Source: an uncultured Oscillibacter sp.
GTDB taxonomy: Bacteria > Bacillota > Clostridia > Oscillospirales > Oscillospiraceae
Length of the DNA stretch: 14,817 nt
NCBI GenBank assembly: GCA_900551885.1
Contig: URXS01000046.1
Location: 1 to 14,817 of the forward strand
Reading direction: 5' to 3'
This document shows positions 6,413 through 13,766 of this stretch, one piece after another. The position numbers and the translations under genes were made by a program. Under the pieces are notes generated by a model, which was not told where the DNA came from, searched no databases, and saw nothing but the letters and a program-made list of their open reading frames with translations. Position 1 is the first letter of the stretch. Each line of letters opens with the position of its first letter.

Positions 6413-7153
6413 TCACTCCGCGGCGGCCAGAAGCTGTTTCGTGTAGTCCTGTTGGGGGTGGTCGAAGATCTCGTCCACGGTGCCCTGCTCCACCACCCGG
6501 CCGGCCTTCATCACCAGCACCCGGTCGCAGAGCTGGTAGACCACGTTCAGATCGTGGGAAATAAAGAGATAGCTGAGCTCCAGCTCGTCCCGCAGGTTCT
6601 TGAGCAGCTTCAGAATCTGGGCCTGGATGGTCACGTCTAGGGCACTGACCGGCTCATCGGCGATCAGAAACTTGGGCCGCTGGATCAGCGCTGTGGCGAT
6701 AGACACCCGCTGGCGCTGGCCGCCGGAGAGCTCCGCCGGATGGGCCGCCAGGCACTCCTCCGGCAGCTCCACCCGCTCCAGCATGTCCCGGACCCGGCGC
6801 TTGCGCTCCGCCCGGTCGTACTTTCCGTAGATTCGCAAAGGTTCCTCCAGAATCCACTCCACCGTGTAGGCGGGGTTCAGGGAGCTGTACGGATCCTGAA
6901 AGATCATCTGGGGCCGTTTCGTGTAATGGATCACCTGCCCGGACTCCGGCTTCACAATACCCAAAATGGTGCGGGCCAGGGTGGACTTGCCGGTGCCGGA
7001 CTCGCCCACCAGGCCTAAGATCTCCCCGTAGCGGACATCGAAGGTCACGTCGTGGAGGACCTCCTGATAGGGGCCCTTCCGGCGCAGCACGCCGCCGTCC
7101 CGGTAGCCGCTGGTGACGTGCCGCACGGAGAGGGCCAGTCGTTCTTCACTCAT
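6413..7153 (-). CDS. ABC transporter ATPase (DppF/OppF/NikE family)
   Basis: This 246-residue nucleotide-binding subunit belongs to a peptide/nickel-class ABC importer. It has Walker A GLVGESGTGKST (47-58), Q-loop Q86 in IFQDPYSSLNP, signature LSGGQ (142-146), Walker B FLIADEP (162-168) and switch histidine H200. The DHPQQDYTKQLL ending is typical of the DppF/OppF/NikE subfamily, but the protein then stops. It lacks the extended C-terminal region of classical DppF (above 300 residues) and is close to NikE in length. A longer frame begins upstream at 7294, but the ATG at 7153 is preferred. It has AAGGAGG 8 bases upstream, its product starts like the family, and it overlaps the preceding stop by four bases (ATGA). 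Confidence 0.93.
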   Translation of the reverse strand: MSEERLALSVRHVTSGYRDGGVLRRKGPYQEVLHDVTFDVRYGEILGLVGESGTGKSTLARTILGIVKPESGQVIHYTKRPQMIFQDPYSSLNPAYTVEWILEEPLRIYGKYDRAERKRRVRDMLERVELPEECLAAHPAELSGGQRQRVSIATALIQRPKFLIADEPVSALDVTIQAQILKLLKNLRDELELSYLFISHDLNVVYQLCDRVLVMKAGRVVEQGTVDEIFDHPQQDYTKQLLAAAE

Positions 7154-7941
7154 GGCGTATCCTCCTTCCGGTGCCGGGTGGGAATGGCGGCGATCAGCCG
7201 TTTGGTGTAGTCGTGCTGGGGGTGGTAGAAGACCTGGTTGATGTCCCCCTCCTCCACCAACACGCCCCGCTGCATGACCGCCACCCGGGAACACAGCTTG
7301 CGCACCACGTTCAGGTTGTGGGAGATGAACAGCATAGACATACCGCCCTCCCGGTTCAGCTTTTTCAGCAGGTCCAGGATCTGGGCCTGGATGGTCACAT
7401 CCAGGGCGGTGGTGGGCTCATCCAACAGCAAGAGGCCTGGCCGGGCCACGATGGCCGCGGCGATCATGGCCCGCTGGCACATGCCGCCGGAGAGCTGGTG
7501 GGGGTACTTGTCATACACCGCCTCCGGATCCGGAAGCTCCACCGCCGCCATGGCCTCCAGTGCCCGGTCCCGCCGAGCCTGGGGCGTCAGATCCGTGTGG
7601 ATGCGCAGCACCTCTTCCACCTGATGGCCCACTTTCATCAGCGGGTCCATATAGCTCTGGGGCTCCTGGAACACCACACCGATGGAGCGGCCCTGGACTT
7701 TCCGCAGCAGGCTGCGGTCCGCGTGGAGCAGCTCCACGCCGTCCAGGTACACGCTGCCGCTGTAATCGCACTGCTTTCGGGGCAGGAGGCCCGCCACGCT
7801 CATGGCGGTGACGGACTTGCCGGAGCCGGACTCTCCCACCAGCCCCAGAATCTCGCCGTCGGCAATGGAGAGGGATACCCCGGCCACGGCTTCCCGGTCT
7901 CGGTTGTGGAACTTCACATGGAGGTTTTCAATGGTCAGCAT
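7150..7941 (-). CDS. ABC transporter ATPase (DppD/OppD/NikD family)
   Basis: This 263-residue partner ATPase of the same importer has Walker A GLVGESGSGKS (33-43), Q92 in VFQEPQSYMDP, signature LSGGM (150-154, a normal variant in DppD proteins), Walker B LLLLDEP (170-176), a D-loop TALD, and H208. It forms a heterodimer with the downstream ATPase to drive the two permeases. The protein ends soon after HPQHDYTKRLIAAIP, without the longer cysteine-containing tail of classical DppD. The start chosen is the ATG at 7941, with GGAGG 6 bases ahead and one base after the upstream permease stop. A start at 7977 would add 12 residues overlapping the permease and has no good ribosome site. Confidence 0.93.
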   Translation of the reverse strand: MLTIENLHVKFHNRDREAVAGVSLSIADGEILGLVGESGSGKSVTAMSVAGLLPRKQCDYSGSVYLDGVELLHADRSLLRKVQGRSIGVVFQEPQSYMDPLMKVGHQVEEVLRIHTDLTPQARRDRALEAMAAVELPDPEAVYDKYPHQLSGGMCQRAMIAAAIVARPGLLLLDEPTTALDVTIQAQILDLLKKLNREGGMSMLFISHNLNVVRKLCSRVAVMQRGVLVEEGDINQVFYHPQHDYTKRLIAAIPTRHRKEDTP

Positions 7942-7942
7942 C

Positions 7943-8749
7943 TCAATCCTCCTCTCCGCCCCGACGCAGGCCCTCACCGATCAGACCCACGCTGAACACC
8001 ATCACCACGATGGCAAGGCCGGTGCCGATGGCGTACCAGGGGGCTGCGCCGATCATGCTCTGAGCCTCGGAGAGCATGTAGCCAAGAGACGCGTCCGGCG
8101 GGGTGACGCCGATGCCCAGAAAGCTCATGGAGGCCTCCGCCAGCACCGCATTGTTGAAGCCGATGGTGATGGCAGGCAGCAGCACGGAGAGGGTGTTGGG
8201 CAGGATATGGACCACCAGGATGCGTCCGGGAGAGGCGCCCATCAGCCGGGCGCTTTTCACATAGTTCACGCCCCGCAGGGCGGCAAAAGCCGTGCGGGTG
8301 ACCCGGGCAAAGCTGGGAATAAACACCAGGCCCAGGGCGATGATGACGTTGTACTTGCTGCCGGGGCCCAGCAGGGAGATCACCACCAGGGCCAGCAAAA
8401 TGCTGGGGAAGGCGGTGAGGGCGTCGTTGAGCCGCATGAGGACCTCATCCGCCACGCCGCCGAAATAGCCGGTCAGGGCGCCCACCGCCGTGCCACACAC
8501 GGCGCCGATGGCCACAGTGGCAGCGCCGATGGTGAAGGTGGTGCCCGCGCCCTTCATGACCCGGCTGAGGATGTCCCGGCCGAAGTTATCGGTACCCAGC
8601 AGGTGCTGGAGAGAGGGCGGGGCAAACTTGGGCCCCACGGAGATGGCGGTGGGGTCATAGGGGGTCCAGAAAAAGCCCACCAGAATCAGCGCCGCCATGG
8701 CCGCCGCCAGGATGCCGCCCACCCAGAGATAACCGTTTCTCCGTCTCAT
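7943..8749 (-). CDS. ABC transporter permease (DppC/OppC/NikC family)
   Basis: This 268-residue integral membrane subunit carries LLGTDNFGRDILSR (50-63), the hallmark N-terminal motif of DppC/OppC/NikC permeases. Membrane segments lie at about 8-28, 72-94, 112-128, 136-150, 188-208 and 238-256. The ATPase-coupling EAA region is around 163-185, with the characteristic MGASPGRILVVHILPN. It pairs with the DppB-type permease to form the translocation path. The gene overlaps the upstream permease gene by four bases (ATGA) and is followed after one base by the ATPase start, so translation is coupled throughout. Confidence 0.94.
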   Translation of the reverse strand: MRRRNGYLWVGGILAAAMAALILVGFFWTPYDPTAISVGPKFAPPSLQHLLGTDNFGRDILSRVMKGAGTTFTIGAATVAIGAVCGTAVGALTGYFGGVADEVLMRLNDALTAFPSILLALVVISLLGPGSKYNVIIALGLVFIPSFARVTRTAFAALRGVNYVKSARLMGASPGRILVVHILPNTLSVLLPAITIGFNNAVLAEASMSFLGIGVTPPDASLGYMLSEAQSMIGAAPWYAIGTGLAIVVMVFSVGLIGEGLRRGGEED

Positions 8750-9696
8750 AGGTCGCCTCCCAACCGCAGGCGCGGGTCAATCCGCTGGTTGATGAGGTCC
8801 GCGGCAGTGCCGGCCAGCACCACCCAGAAAGCCAGAATCACCACGATGGCCTGGACCACCGGATAGTCCCGGTTGGAGATGGAGGCCACCAGCATCCGCC
8901 CCAGGCCCGGCAGGGCGAACACCTGCTCCACCACGATGCTGCCGGCCACGATCTCCGCCATGGTCTGGGCCAGGAAGGTGACCACCGGCACCAGGGCGTT
9001 TTTCAGTACATGGTGATACAGCACACCCCGGCGGTCATTGCCCCGGGAGATGGCAGTGCGGACGTAGGCCTTGCCCATCTCCTCCTGAATGGTGCTGCGC
9101 AGCATCCGCACCGTCATGGCGATGCGGGGAATGGCCAGGGACACGGCGGGGAAGATCAGATACCGCAGGGACCCCCACAGGTCTGCGTCCAGTCCCGGGA
9201 AGCTACCGTGGGTGAACACATGGAGCACCGTGCTGAACAGCCACGTCAGCAAAATGCCGGTAAAGAAGGGGGGCACCGCCATGCAGAACTGGTTGAAGGC
9301 GGTGCGGATGCCGTCCCGGGGACCGCCGGCATGACGGGAGGACCACACCCCCAGGGGTACAGACACCACCACGATCAGCGCAAAGCTCAGAAGGCTCAAT
9401 GTCAGGGTCAGCACCACCTTGGAGGCGATCAGGTCCCAAACCGGCTGGTAATAGTTATAGGAGGTCCCCAGGTTGCCGGTAAAAAAGCCCAGAAGCCACC
9501 GGCCATACCGGAGCAGCAGAGGCTGGTCCAGACCCAGCTCCGCCCGGAGGGCCGCCACGCTCTCCTCGGTGGCCTGGGTGCCCAGCATGGCGGTGGCGGG
9601 GTCGCCGGAGATCAGATCAAAGGCCACAAACGCCAAAAGGGAGACGATGACCATGGTCAGAAGCAGCATGGCAATCCGCCGAATCGCATACTTCAT
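8746..9696 (-). CDS. ABC transporter permease (DppB/OppB/NikB family)
   Basis: This 316-residue first permease has the family layout. An N-terminal helix (about 8-28) is followed by an extracytoplasmic region with ELGLDQPLLLRYGRWL (53-68) and NLGTSY (75-80). Further helices lie at about 95-118, 136-160, 178-195, 233-255 and 281-303. The EAA coupling loop at 211-239 contains YVRTAISRGNDRRGVLYHHV. The ending INQRIDPRLRL is standard for DppB/OppB. The ribosome site is less clear than for its neighbours, a GAGG-containing stretch a few bases before the ATG. It is separated from the solute-binding protein gene by 51 bases that contain a short GC hairpin, which might lower expression of the membrane genes relative to the binding protein. 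Confidence 0.94.
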   Translation of the reverse strand: MKYAIRRIAMLLLTMVIVSLLAFVAFDLISGDPATAMLGTQATEESVAALRAELGLDQPLLLRYGRWLLGFFTGNLGTSYNYYQPVWDLIASKVVLTLTLSLLSFALIVVVSVPLGVWSSRHAGGPRDGIRTAFNQFCMAVPPFFTGILLTWLFSTVLHVFTHGSFPGLDADLWGSLRYLIFPAVSLAIPRIAMTVRMLRSTIQEEMGKAYVRTAISRGNDRRGVLYHHVLKNALVPVVTFLAQTMAEIVAGSIVVEQVFALPGLGRMLVASISNRDYPVVQAIVVILAFWVVLAGTAADLINQRIDPRLRLGGDL

Positions 9697-9747
9697 CGTC
9701 CTCGTCCCCCTCTCGGGTCAGCGGCGTGAAATCGGCCGCCTCTCATA

Positions 9748-11274
9748 TCACTGGGCGTAGCGGACCGTGGACAGGTCCAGCACATAAATGGGATAGAACT
9801 GCACACCCTCCAGCCCCGTCCGCAGGGCCACCAGGTCCGCCAGGTCCTGGATATAGACGTTGGCGGCATGCTCGGTCAGGTTGCGCTCCATCTGCTTGTA
9901 CAGCGCCGTCTGCTCGTCATCGTCGTAGCAGGTGATGGCCTGCTGGAATAGGGCATCGTAGTCGGCGTTGTTGTAGTTGATGAAATTCCGGTCATAATCG
10001 GAGGTAAACCGCTCCAACAGGGCCCGGGCGGTCATGTTGGCGGCGTCCACACCCACCACAGTGGATTGGAACTGGCGGTTGGTGTACACGTCCTCCACCC
10101 AGCTCTCCCACTCGATGGGCTCAATGGTGGCATTGATGCCCACAGCCTTGAGCTGCTCCACCAGCACCGTGGCGGTGTCCATGTGAGGCTGGTAGTTGGA
10201 CGGCACGGTGATGGTCATGTCAAACCCGCCCGGATAGCCCGCCTGGGCCAGCAGGTCCATGGCCTTGTCCGGGTCATAGGTGTAGTAATCCGTCAAGCTG
10301 TCGTCAAAATATTTGGTGAAGGCCGGGTACATGCTGGAGCCGATCAGGGCGCCGTACCCGTCGAAGGCCAGGTCCAGAATCTGCTGGCGGTCCACGGCGT
10401 AACACAGGGCCTGGCGCACCAGCTCGTTGTTAAAGGGCGGCTCGGCGTTGTTGAGGTAGAGGGCCTGGACCAGGTTCATGGTGCCCTCCAGGATCTGAAA
10501 CTCCTCTCCCAACTGGGCAGTCTGGGTGCTGGTCAGGTGGCTGCACAGATCGATGGCACCGCTCTGAAGGCTCAGCAGCAGGCTGTCGGCGTTTTCAATG
10601 ATTTTGAAGGTCACCGTGTCCAGATAGGCAGGGGTACCCCAGTACTCGTCGAACTTCTCCAGAACAATGGAATCCTGAGCGGTGCGGGAGGCAAACTTAA
10701 AAGGACCGGTGCCCACAGGGGCGGTGTCCTGCTGGTCGTAGTCCGCTGGAATGATGGCGGTGGTCAGATAGGAGACGAACTCATTGCTGGGCTCATTCAG
10801 GGTAATGACCACGGTCTTTTCATCGGTGGCCTCCACAGAGGCGATATTCGCAAAAGCCTCCACAGGCACGATGTCGGCCTCCTCCGGGTCGATGCACCGC
10901 TCAATGGAGTACACCACGTCGTCGGCGTCCACGGTGTCGCCGTTGTGGAACTTGACGCCGTCCCGAAGGGTGAAGGTATAGACGGTCTCGTCGTCAGAAA
11001 TCGTATAGTTCTCCGCCACCGCCGGAATCAGGTCCCCCTCCGGCGTAGGCTTCATCAGGCCCTCGAACACGTTGAACATGACTTCCCGGGTCCCCGCCTT
11101 CACGGTCTTGTGAGGGTCGAGGCTGCTGTCCAGGTCCTGGGCGATGCCAACGGTAATGGTGTTGGCCGCCGCTCTTGTCTCCGGCGTCTCCTCTGCGCTG
11201 CCGCCTCCGCATCCGGTGAGTACGGCGCCCAGGAGACTGACCAGAAGAAGGAGCGACAAGGTTCTCTTCTTCAT
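9748..11274 (-). CDS. Peptide/nickel-class ABC transporter substrate-binding lipoprotein (SBP family 5)
   Basis: This 508-residue extracellular binding protein has a lipoprotein signal peptide: basic MKKR, a hydrophobic stretch to residue 19, then lipobox LTGC with C22 as the lipidated cysteine. Beyond it are typical family 5 motifs such as MFNVFEGLMKPTPEGDL and YTFTLRDGVKFHNGDTVDADDVVYSIER's surrounding region near residues 60-120. Known ligands of the family include di- and oligopeptides, nickel complexes and glutathione, so the substrate cannot be read here. A frame with a TTG start exists at 11292, but the ATG at 11274 has AAAGGAG 6 bases upstream and gives a normal signal peptide. This first gene of the operon follows a leader of about 135 bases. 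Confidence 0.95.
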   Translation of the reverse strand: MKKRTLSLLLLVSLLGAVLTGCGGGSAEETPETRAAANTITVGIAQDLDSSLDPHKTVKAGTREVMFNVFEGLMKPTPEGDLIPAVAENYTISDDETVYTFTLRDGVKFHNGDTVDADDVVYSIERCIDPEEADIVPVEAFANIASVEATDEKTVVITLNEPSNEFVSYLTTAIIPADYDQQDTAPVGTGPFKFASRTAQDSIVLEKFDEYWGTPAYLDTVTFKIIENADSLLLSLQSGAIDLCSHLTSTQTAQLGEEFQILEGTMNLVQALYLNNAEPPFNNELVRQALCYAVDRQQILDLAFDGYGALIGSSMYPAFTKYFDDSLTDYYTYDPDKAMDLLAQAGYPGGFDMTITVPSNYQPHMDTATVLVEQLKAVGINATIEPIEWESWVEDVYTNRQFQSTVVGVDAANMTARALLERFTSDYDRNFINYNNADYDALFQQAITCYDDDEQTALYKQMERNLTEHAANVYIQDLADLVALRTGLEGVQFYPIYVLDLSTVRYAQ

Positions 11275-11293
11275 GATGCTCTCCTTTTTCAAT

Positions 11294-11412
11294 CACTGCC
11301 CGCTTCCGGGTCAGTGTTGGACGGAAACTGTCCGTCCAGGCAGTATTCACGGGGCTGAAAGAATAGCCCTGCGGAGAGGCTTGTTATTTTCATAACCAAC
11401 CCTTCCGCAAGG
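11294..11412 (-). promoter_or_regulatory. Structured 5' leader of the ABC transporter operon
   Basis: The minus-strand leader between promoter and ribosome site can form three successive hairpins. The first, at the predicted 5' end, pairs 404-412 of 11 kb with 367-375 (positions 11404-11412 with 11367-11375, one G-U) and has an inner GTTAT-GAAA-ATAAC stem (11383-11396). The second is an 8-bp perfect stem (11318-11325 with 11331-11338). The third is CACTG-A-CCCG / CGGG-CAGTG (11294-11316) with one bulge, next to the ribosome site. ACTGCC at 11339-11344 (minus sense) could instead pair with GGCAGT at 11295-11300, replacing the third hairpin. I recognise no known riboswitch, and no T tract marks an attenuator. 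The function is unproven. Confidence 0.45.
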
Positions 11413-11416
11413 CTGT

Positions 11417-11445
11417 ATTGTACACGATAGCCCCCCTGATTGCAA
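11417..11445 (-). promoter_or_regulatory. Predicted promoter of the ABC transporter operon
   Basis: On the minus strand TTGCAA (11440-11445) and TACAAT (complement of 11417-11422) are separated by 17 bases. The start point would be near 11410. The spacer contains a run of six G (complement of 11431-11436). The -35 box begins only 16 bases after the stop codon of the AI-2E transporter gene. Confidence 0.65.
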
Positions 11446-11460
11446 GGCTTTTTCAAAAAA

Positions 11461-12711
11461 TCACGGCTTCTTTTCGCCAGGTCTCTCCGTTTTTTCTTCC
11501 TCTTTCTCTGGTTGTCTGGCAGCAGCGCTGTAAGCGGTAATGTCCACCGGCAGGTCCCGGCGGCGCAGCCGGCTGTTCACAAAGAAGCTGACGGCGCTGA
11601 GCAGGCAGGCACACACCGGCACACCGAAGAACATACCCGCCACGCCGAAGAAGCTTCCGCCCACCAGGATGGCGATGATGACCCACAAGCTGGAGATGCC
11701 GGTCTTGTCCCCCAGAATCAGAGGTCCGATAATATTGCCGTCCAACTGCTGGAGAGCCAGCACAAACAATGCAAAATATAGGGCCTGCAGCGGGGAAACC
11801 AGCAAAATCAGGAAGATGCTGGGGATGGCCCCCAGGAAGGGGCCGAAGAAGGGGATCACATTGGTCACGCCCACGATCACCGATACCAGCGGCGTGTAGG
11901 GGAAACCGAAAATGCTGCAACAGATGAAGCACAGGATCCCGATGATCAGGGAATCCAGCAGCTTGCCTCGGACGAAACCGGCGAAGATCTCGTCCACCTT
12001 CCGTGCGCCCCGCAGCACCCACTGGGCGTTGGTCCGGGAGAACAGCCCGCAGATCACCTTTTTGGAGTAAGCGGCGCAGCGCTCTTTCGTAGCCAGCAGA
12101 TACACTGAGGCGATGATGCCCACCAGCAGATCCAGCAAAAAGTTCAGGGCGCTGACAATGCCGCCGGAGAGGACGGTCATCAGCGTGGTGGCCTGAGGCA
12201 GCATCTTCAGCGTCAGCCAGGACTGGATGTCTTCATAATAGATGTTCAACTGCTGGGTGACCCACATCTCCACTTCCGGGTTGGATTCCAGCAGATGTTC
12301 CACCCAGCCCCGGACGGTCTGATAGTAGGACTCGGCGCTGGTCACCAACTGTACCACGCTCTTATACAGCTCCGGAAGCAGGAAGGACGCCAGCAGGTAC
12401 CCGGCCGCGCAGATCAGCATCCAGGTCAGCAGCAGGCTCACCGCTCGGGCTCGGCGGGAGGTCATTTTCCCTTGTTCCCGCGCCCGCTGAAGATGGTCAT
12501 GGAAGAGCTTGCGCTCAAAAAAATTCACAACCGGCGCCAGCAAGTAGGCGATCAGCGCTCCATAAAATACCGGCTGGAGGGCTTTGAAAAACTGTCTGCC
12601 AAAGGCAATGGCGGTCCGGCTGCCGAACAGCGTATCATAAAACAGCAAAATGGCGCAGACTGTGAAAAACACGGTCAGCCCCATCCGCACATAGCTGCTC
12701 TTGCGCCCCAT
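11461..12711 (-). CDS. AI-2E family transporter
   Basis: This 416-residue polytopic membrane protein belongs to the AI-2E/TqsA/PerM-like family. Helices are visible at about 10-28, 41-62 (with ALIAYLLAPVVNF), 90-112, 186-206, 253-280, 284-325 and 342-380. The diagnostic motif GVTNVIPFFGPFLGAIPSIF is at 281-300, followed by LDGNIIGPLILGDKTGIS (323-340). The middle loop (113-185) is mostly hydrophilic, and the last 35 residues form a charged cytoplasmic tail. The family is named after an E. coli exporter affecting autoinducer-2, but other members act as Na+/H+ antiporters, so the substrate is uncertain. The ATG has AAGGAGG close upstream. No convincing terminator follows, so some transcripts may read into the ABC operon. 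Confidence 0.92.
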   Translation of the reverse strand: MGRKSSYVRMGLTVFFTVCAILLFYDTLFGSRTAIAFGRQFFKALQPVFYGALIAYLLAPVVNFFERKLFHDHLQRAREQGKMTSRRARAVSLLLTWMLICAAGYLLASFLLPELYKSVVQLVTSAESYYQTVRGWVEHLLESNPEVEMWVTQQLNIYYEDIQSWLTLKMLPQATTLMTVLSGGIVSALNFLLDLLVGIIASVYLLATKERCAAYSKKVICGLFSRTNAQWVLRGARKVDEIFAGFVRGKLLDSLIIGILCFICCSIFGFPYTPLVSVIVGVTNVIPFFGPFLGAIPSIFLILLVSPLQALYFALFVLALQQLDGNIIGPLILGDKTGISSLWVIIAILVGGSFFGVAGMFFGVPVCACLLSAVSFFVNSRLRRRDLPVDITAYSAAARQPEKEEEKTERPGEKKP

Positions 12712-12724
12712 GGTTCCTCCTTCT

Positions 12725-12743
12725 CCTCCGCACCGTGCGGAGG
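12725..12743 (-). other. Hairpin in the 5' leader of the AI-2E gene
   Basis: A perfect 8-bp inverted repeat, CCTCCGCA (12725-12732) and TGCGGAGG (12736-12743) with a 3-base loop, lies between the promoter and the ribosome site of the AI-2E gene. Its 3' arm in the transcript contains GGAGG, a second Shine-Dalgarno-like word a few bases before the real AAGGAGG. The pairing may influence translation. Confidence 0.5.
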
Positions 12744-12761
12744 CCCTTACTCACTGATTTT

Positions 12762-12790
12762 ATTCTACACACCACCCATGGGAATTGCAA
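12762..12790 (-). promoter_or_regulatory. Predicted AI-2E promoter (shares its -35 with the divergent promoter)
   Basis: On the minus strand, TTGCAA (12785-12790) is followed after 17 bases by TAGAAT (complement of 12762-12767). The -35 hexamer is palindromic and is the same six bases used by the plus-strand promoter of the lipid kinase gene. Confidence 0.6.
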
Positions 12791-12813
12791 TCCTCAGTTT
12801 CCCGTGTTATACT
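12785..12813 (+). promoter_or_regulatory. Predicted promoter of the lipid kinase/Nudix pair
   Basis: TTGCAA (12785-12790) and TATACT (12808-12813) are 17 bases apart, and TG at 12805-12806 makes it an extended -10. Transcription would start near 12820, about 50 bases before the kinase ATG. Confidence 0.68.
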
Positions 12814-12872
12814 GTCTCTTACACGATTTTAACAAACTACGCCGTCTTTTTTCGCGCGGGAGGCGCTTTTGT

Positions 12873-13766
12873 ATGGATACGGAATCCAAGACCCTTCTTT
12901 TGATCTTTAATCCCAAGGCCGGCCGCAGCAAGCCCCGGGGGCCGCTGTTTGACGCGCTGGCCCGCCTTTCCGAGGGCGGGTATCTGGTGCGCATCCATCA
13001 GACCACCGCCCCCGGCGACGCCGCGGAAACCGCCGCCCGGGAGGGCGGAAAGTATGACCTGGTGGTGGCCTCCGGCGGAGACGGCACCCTCAACGAGGTG
13101 ATCTCCGGTCTGTCCAGGCTGGAGCATCCGCCCCTGCTGGGCTATCTGCCCCAGGGCAGCACCAATGACTTCGCCGCCAGCCTCCACCTTCCCCCGGATC
13201 CGGAACAGGCTGCCGCCGCGATTCTCCAGGGTCGGGTGCAGGTGCTGGACATCGGCCGGTGGAACCAGCGGTATTTTGTGTATGTGGCCTCCTTCGGGGC
13301 CTTTACCAGGACCTCCTACTCCGCCCCCCAAGCCGCCAAAAACGCCCTGGGCCACTTTGCCTACATTCTGGAGGGCATGAAGGATCTGAACTCCCTGCGG
13401 CCCTATCGGGTGCGGCTTACCGCCGACGGAGAGAACCTGGATGGGGAGTACCTGTTCGGTGCCGTCTGCAACTCCACCTCCATCGGCGGGCTCATGAAGC
13501 TGGACCCGGGCCGGGTGGTGCTGGACGACGGGAAATTCGAGCTGCTGCTGATCCCCAACCCCAAAAACGCCATGGACCTGCAGAATCTGGTCTTTAATCT
13601 GCTGAACCAGAACTACGACGGACAGGGCCTGGTGTTTCGCCACGTCTCCCAGCTCCACCTGGAGACGGAGGAGGAGCTGCCCTGGTCCCTGGACGGGGAG
13701 TACGCTCCCAGTATGCCCGCCGTGGACATTTCAAATAAGCAGGGTGCCCTGCGTCTGCTGCTGTGA
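12873..13766 (+). CDS. Diacylglycerol/lipid kinase family protein (YegS/BmrU type)
   Basis: This 297-residue soluble protein has the diacylglycerol kinase catalytic domain of the YegS/Rv2252/BmrU lipid kinases. NPKAG is at 13-17. The nucleotide-binding glycine motif GGDGTLNEV is at 68-76, PQGSTNDFA at 93-101 (serine where many members have threonine, a conservative change), and a C-terminal beta-sandwich domain ends with a DGE motif. Family members phosphorylate diacylglycerol or related lipids with ATP at the inner membrane face. DgkB of Gram-positives recycles diacylglycerol from lipoteichoic acid synthesis, which would fit here but is not proven. The frame is open back to 12735, but the ATG at 12873 is preferred because GGGAGG lies 9 bases upstream and it falls after the predicted transcription start. 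Its stop overlaps the Nudix gene start. Confidence 0.92.
   Translation: MDTESKTLLLIFNPKAGRSKPRGPLFDALARLSEGGYLVRIHQTTAPGDAAETAAREGGKYDLVVASGGDGTLNEVISGLSRLEHPPLLGYLPQGSTNDFAASLHLPPDPEQAAAAILQGRVQVLDIGRWNQRYFVYVASFGAFTRTSYSAPQAAKNALGHFAYILEGMKDLNSLRPYRVRLTADGENLDGEYLFGAVCNSTSIGGLMKLDPGRVVLDDGKFELLLIPNPKNAMDLQNLVFNLLNQNYDGQGLVFRHVSQLHLETEEELPWSLDGEYAPSMPAVDISNKQGALRLLL

Noticed and set aside
7154..7294. N-terminal extension of the second ATPase
   Set aside because: The extra 47 residues are glycine- and histidine-rich with no similarity to the family, overlap the upstream ATPase gene, and a strong ribosome site precedes the ATG at 7153.
11275..11292. TTG start six codons upstream for the binding protein
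   Set aside because: The ATG at 11274 has a well-placed AAAGGAG that lies within the extension itself, and gives a normal signal peptide.
10066..11358. 430-codon plus-strand frame antisense to the substrate-binding protein
   Set aside because: Composition artefact of GC-rich codons. The opposite strand encodes a lipoprotein with clear family motifs.
11446..11460. T/A run after the AI-2E gene as a terminator
   Set aside because: Only a 3-bp GGC/GCC pairing can be drawn before the T run, too weak for intrinsic termination.
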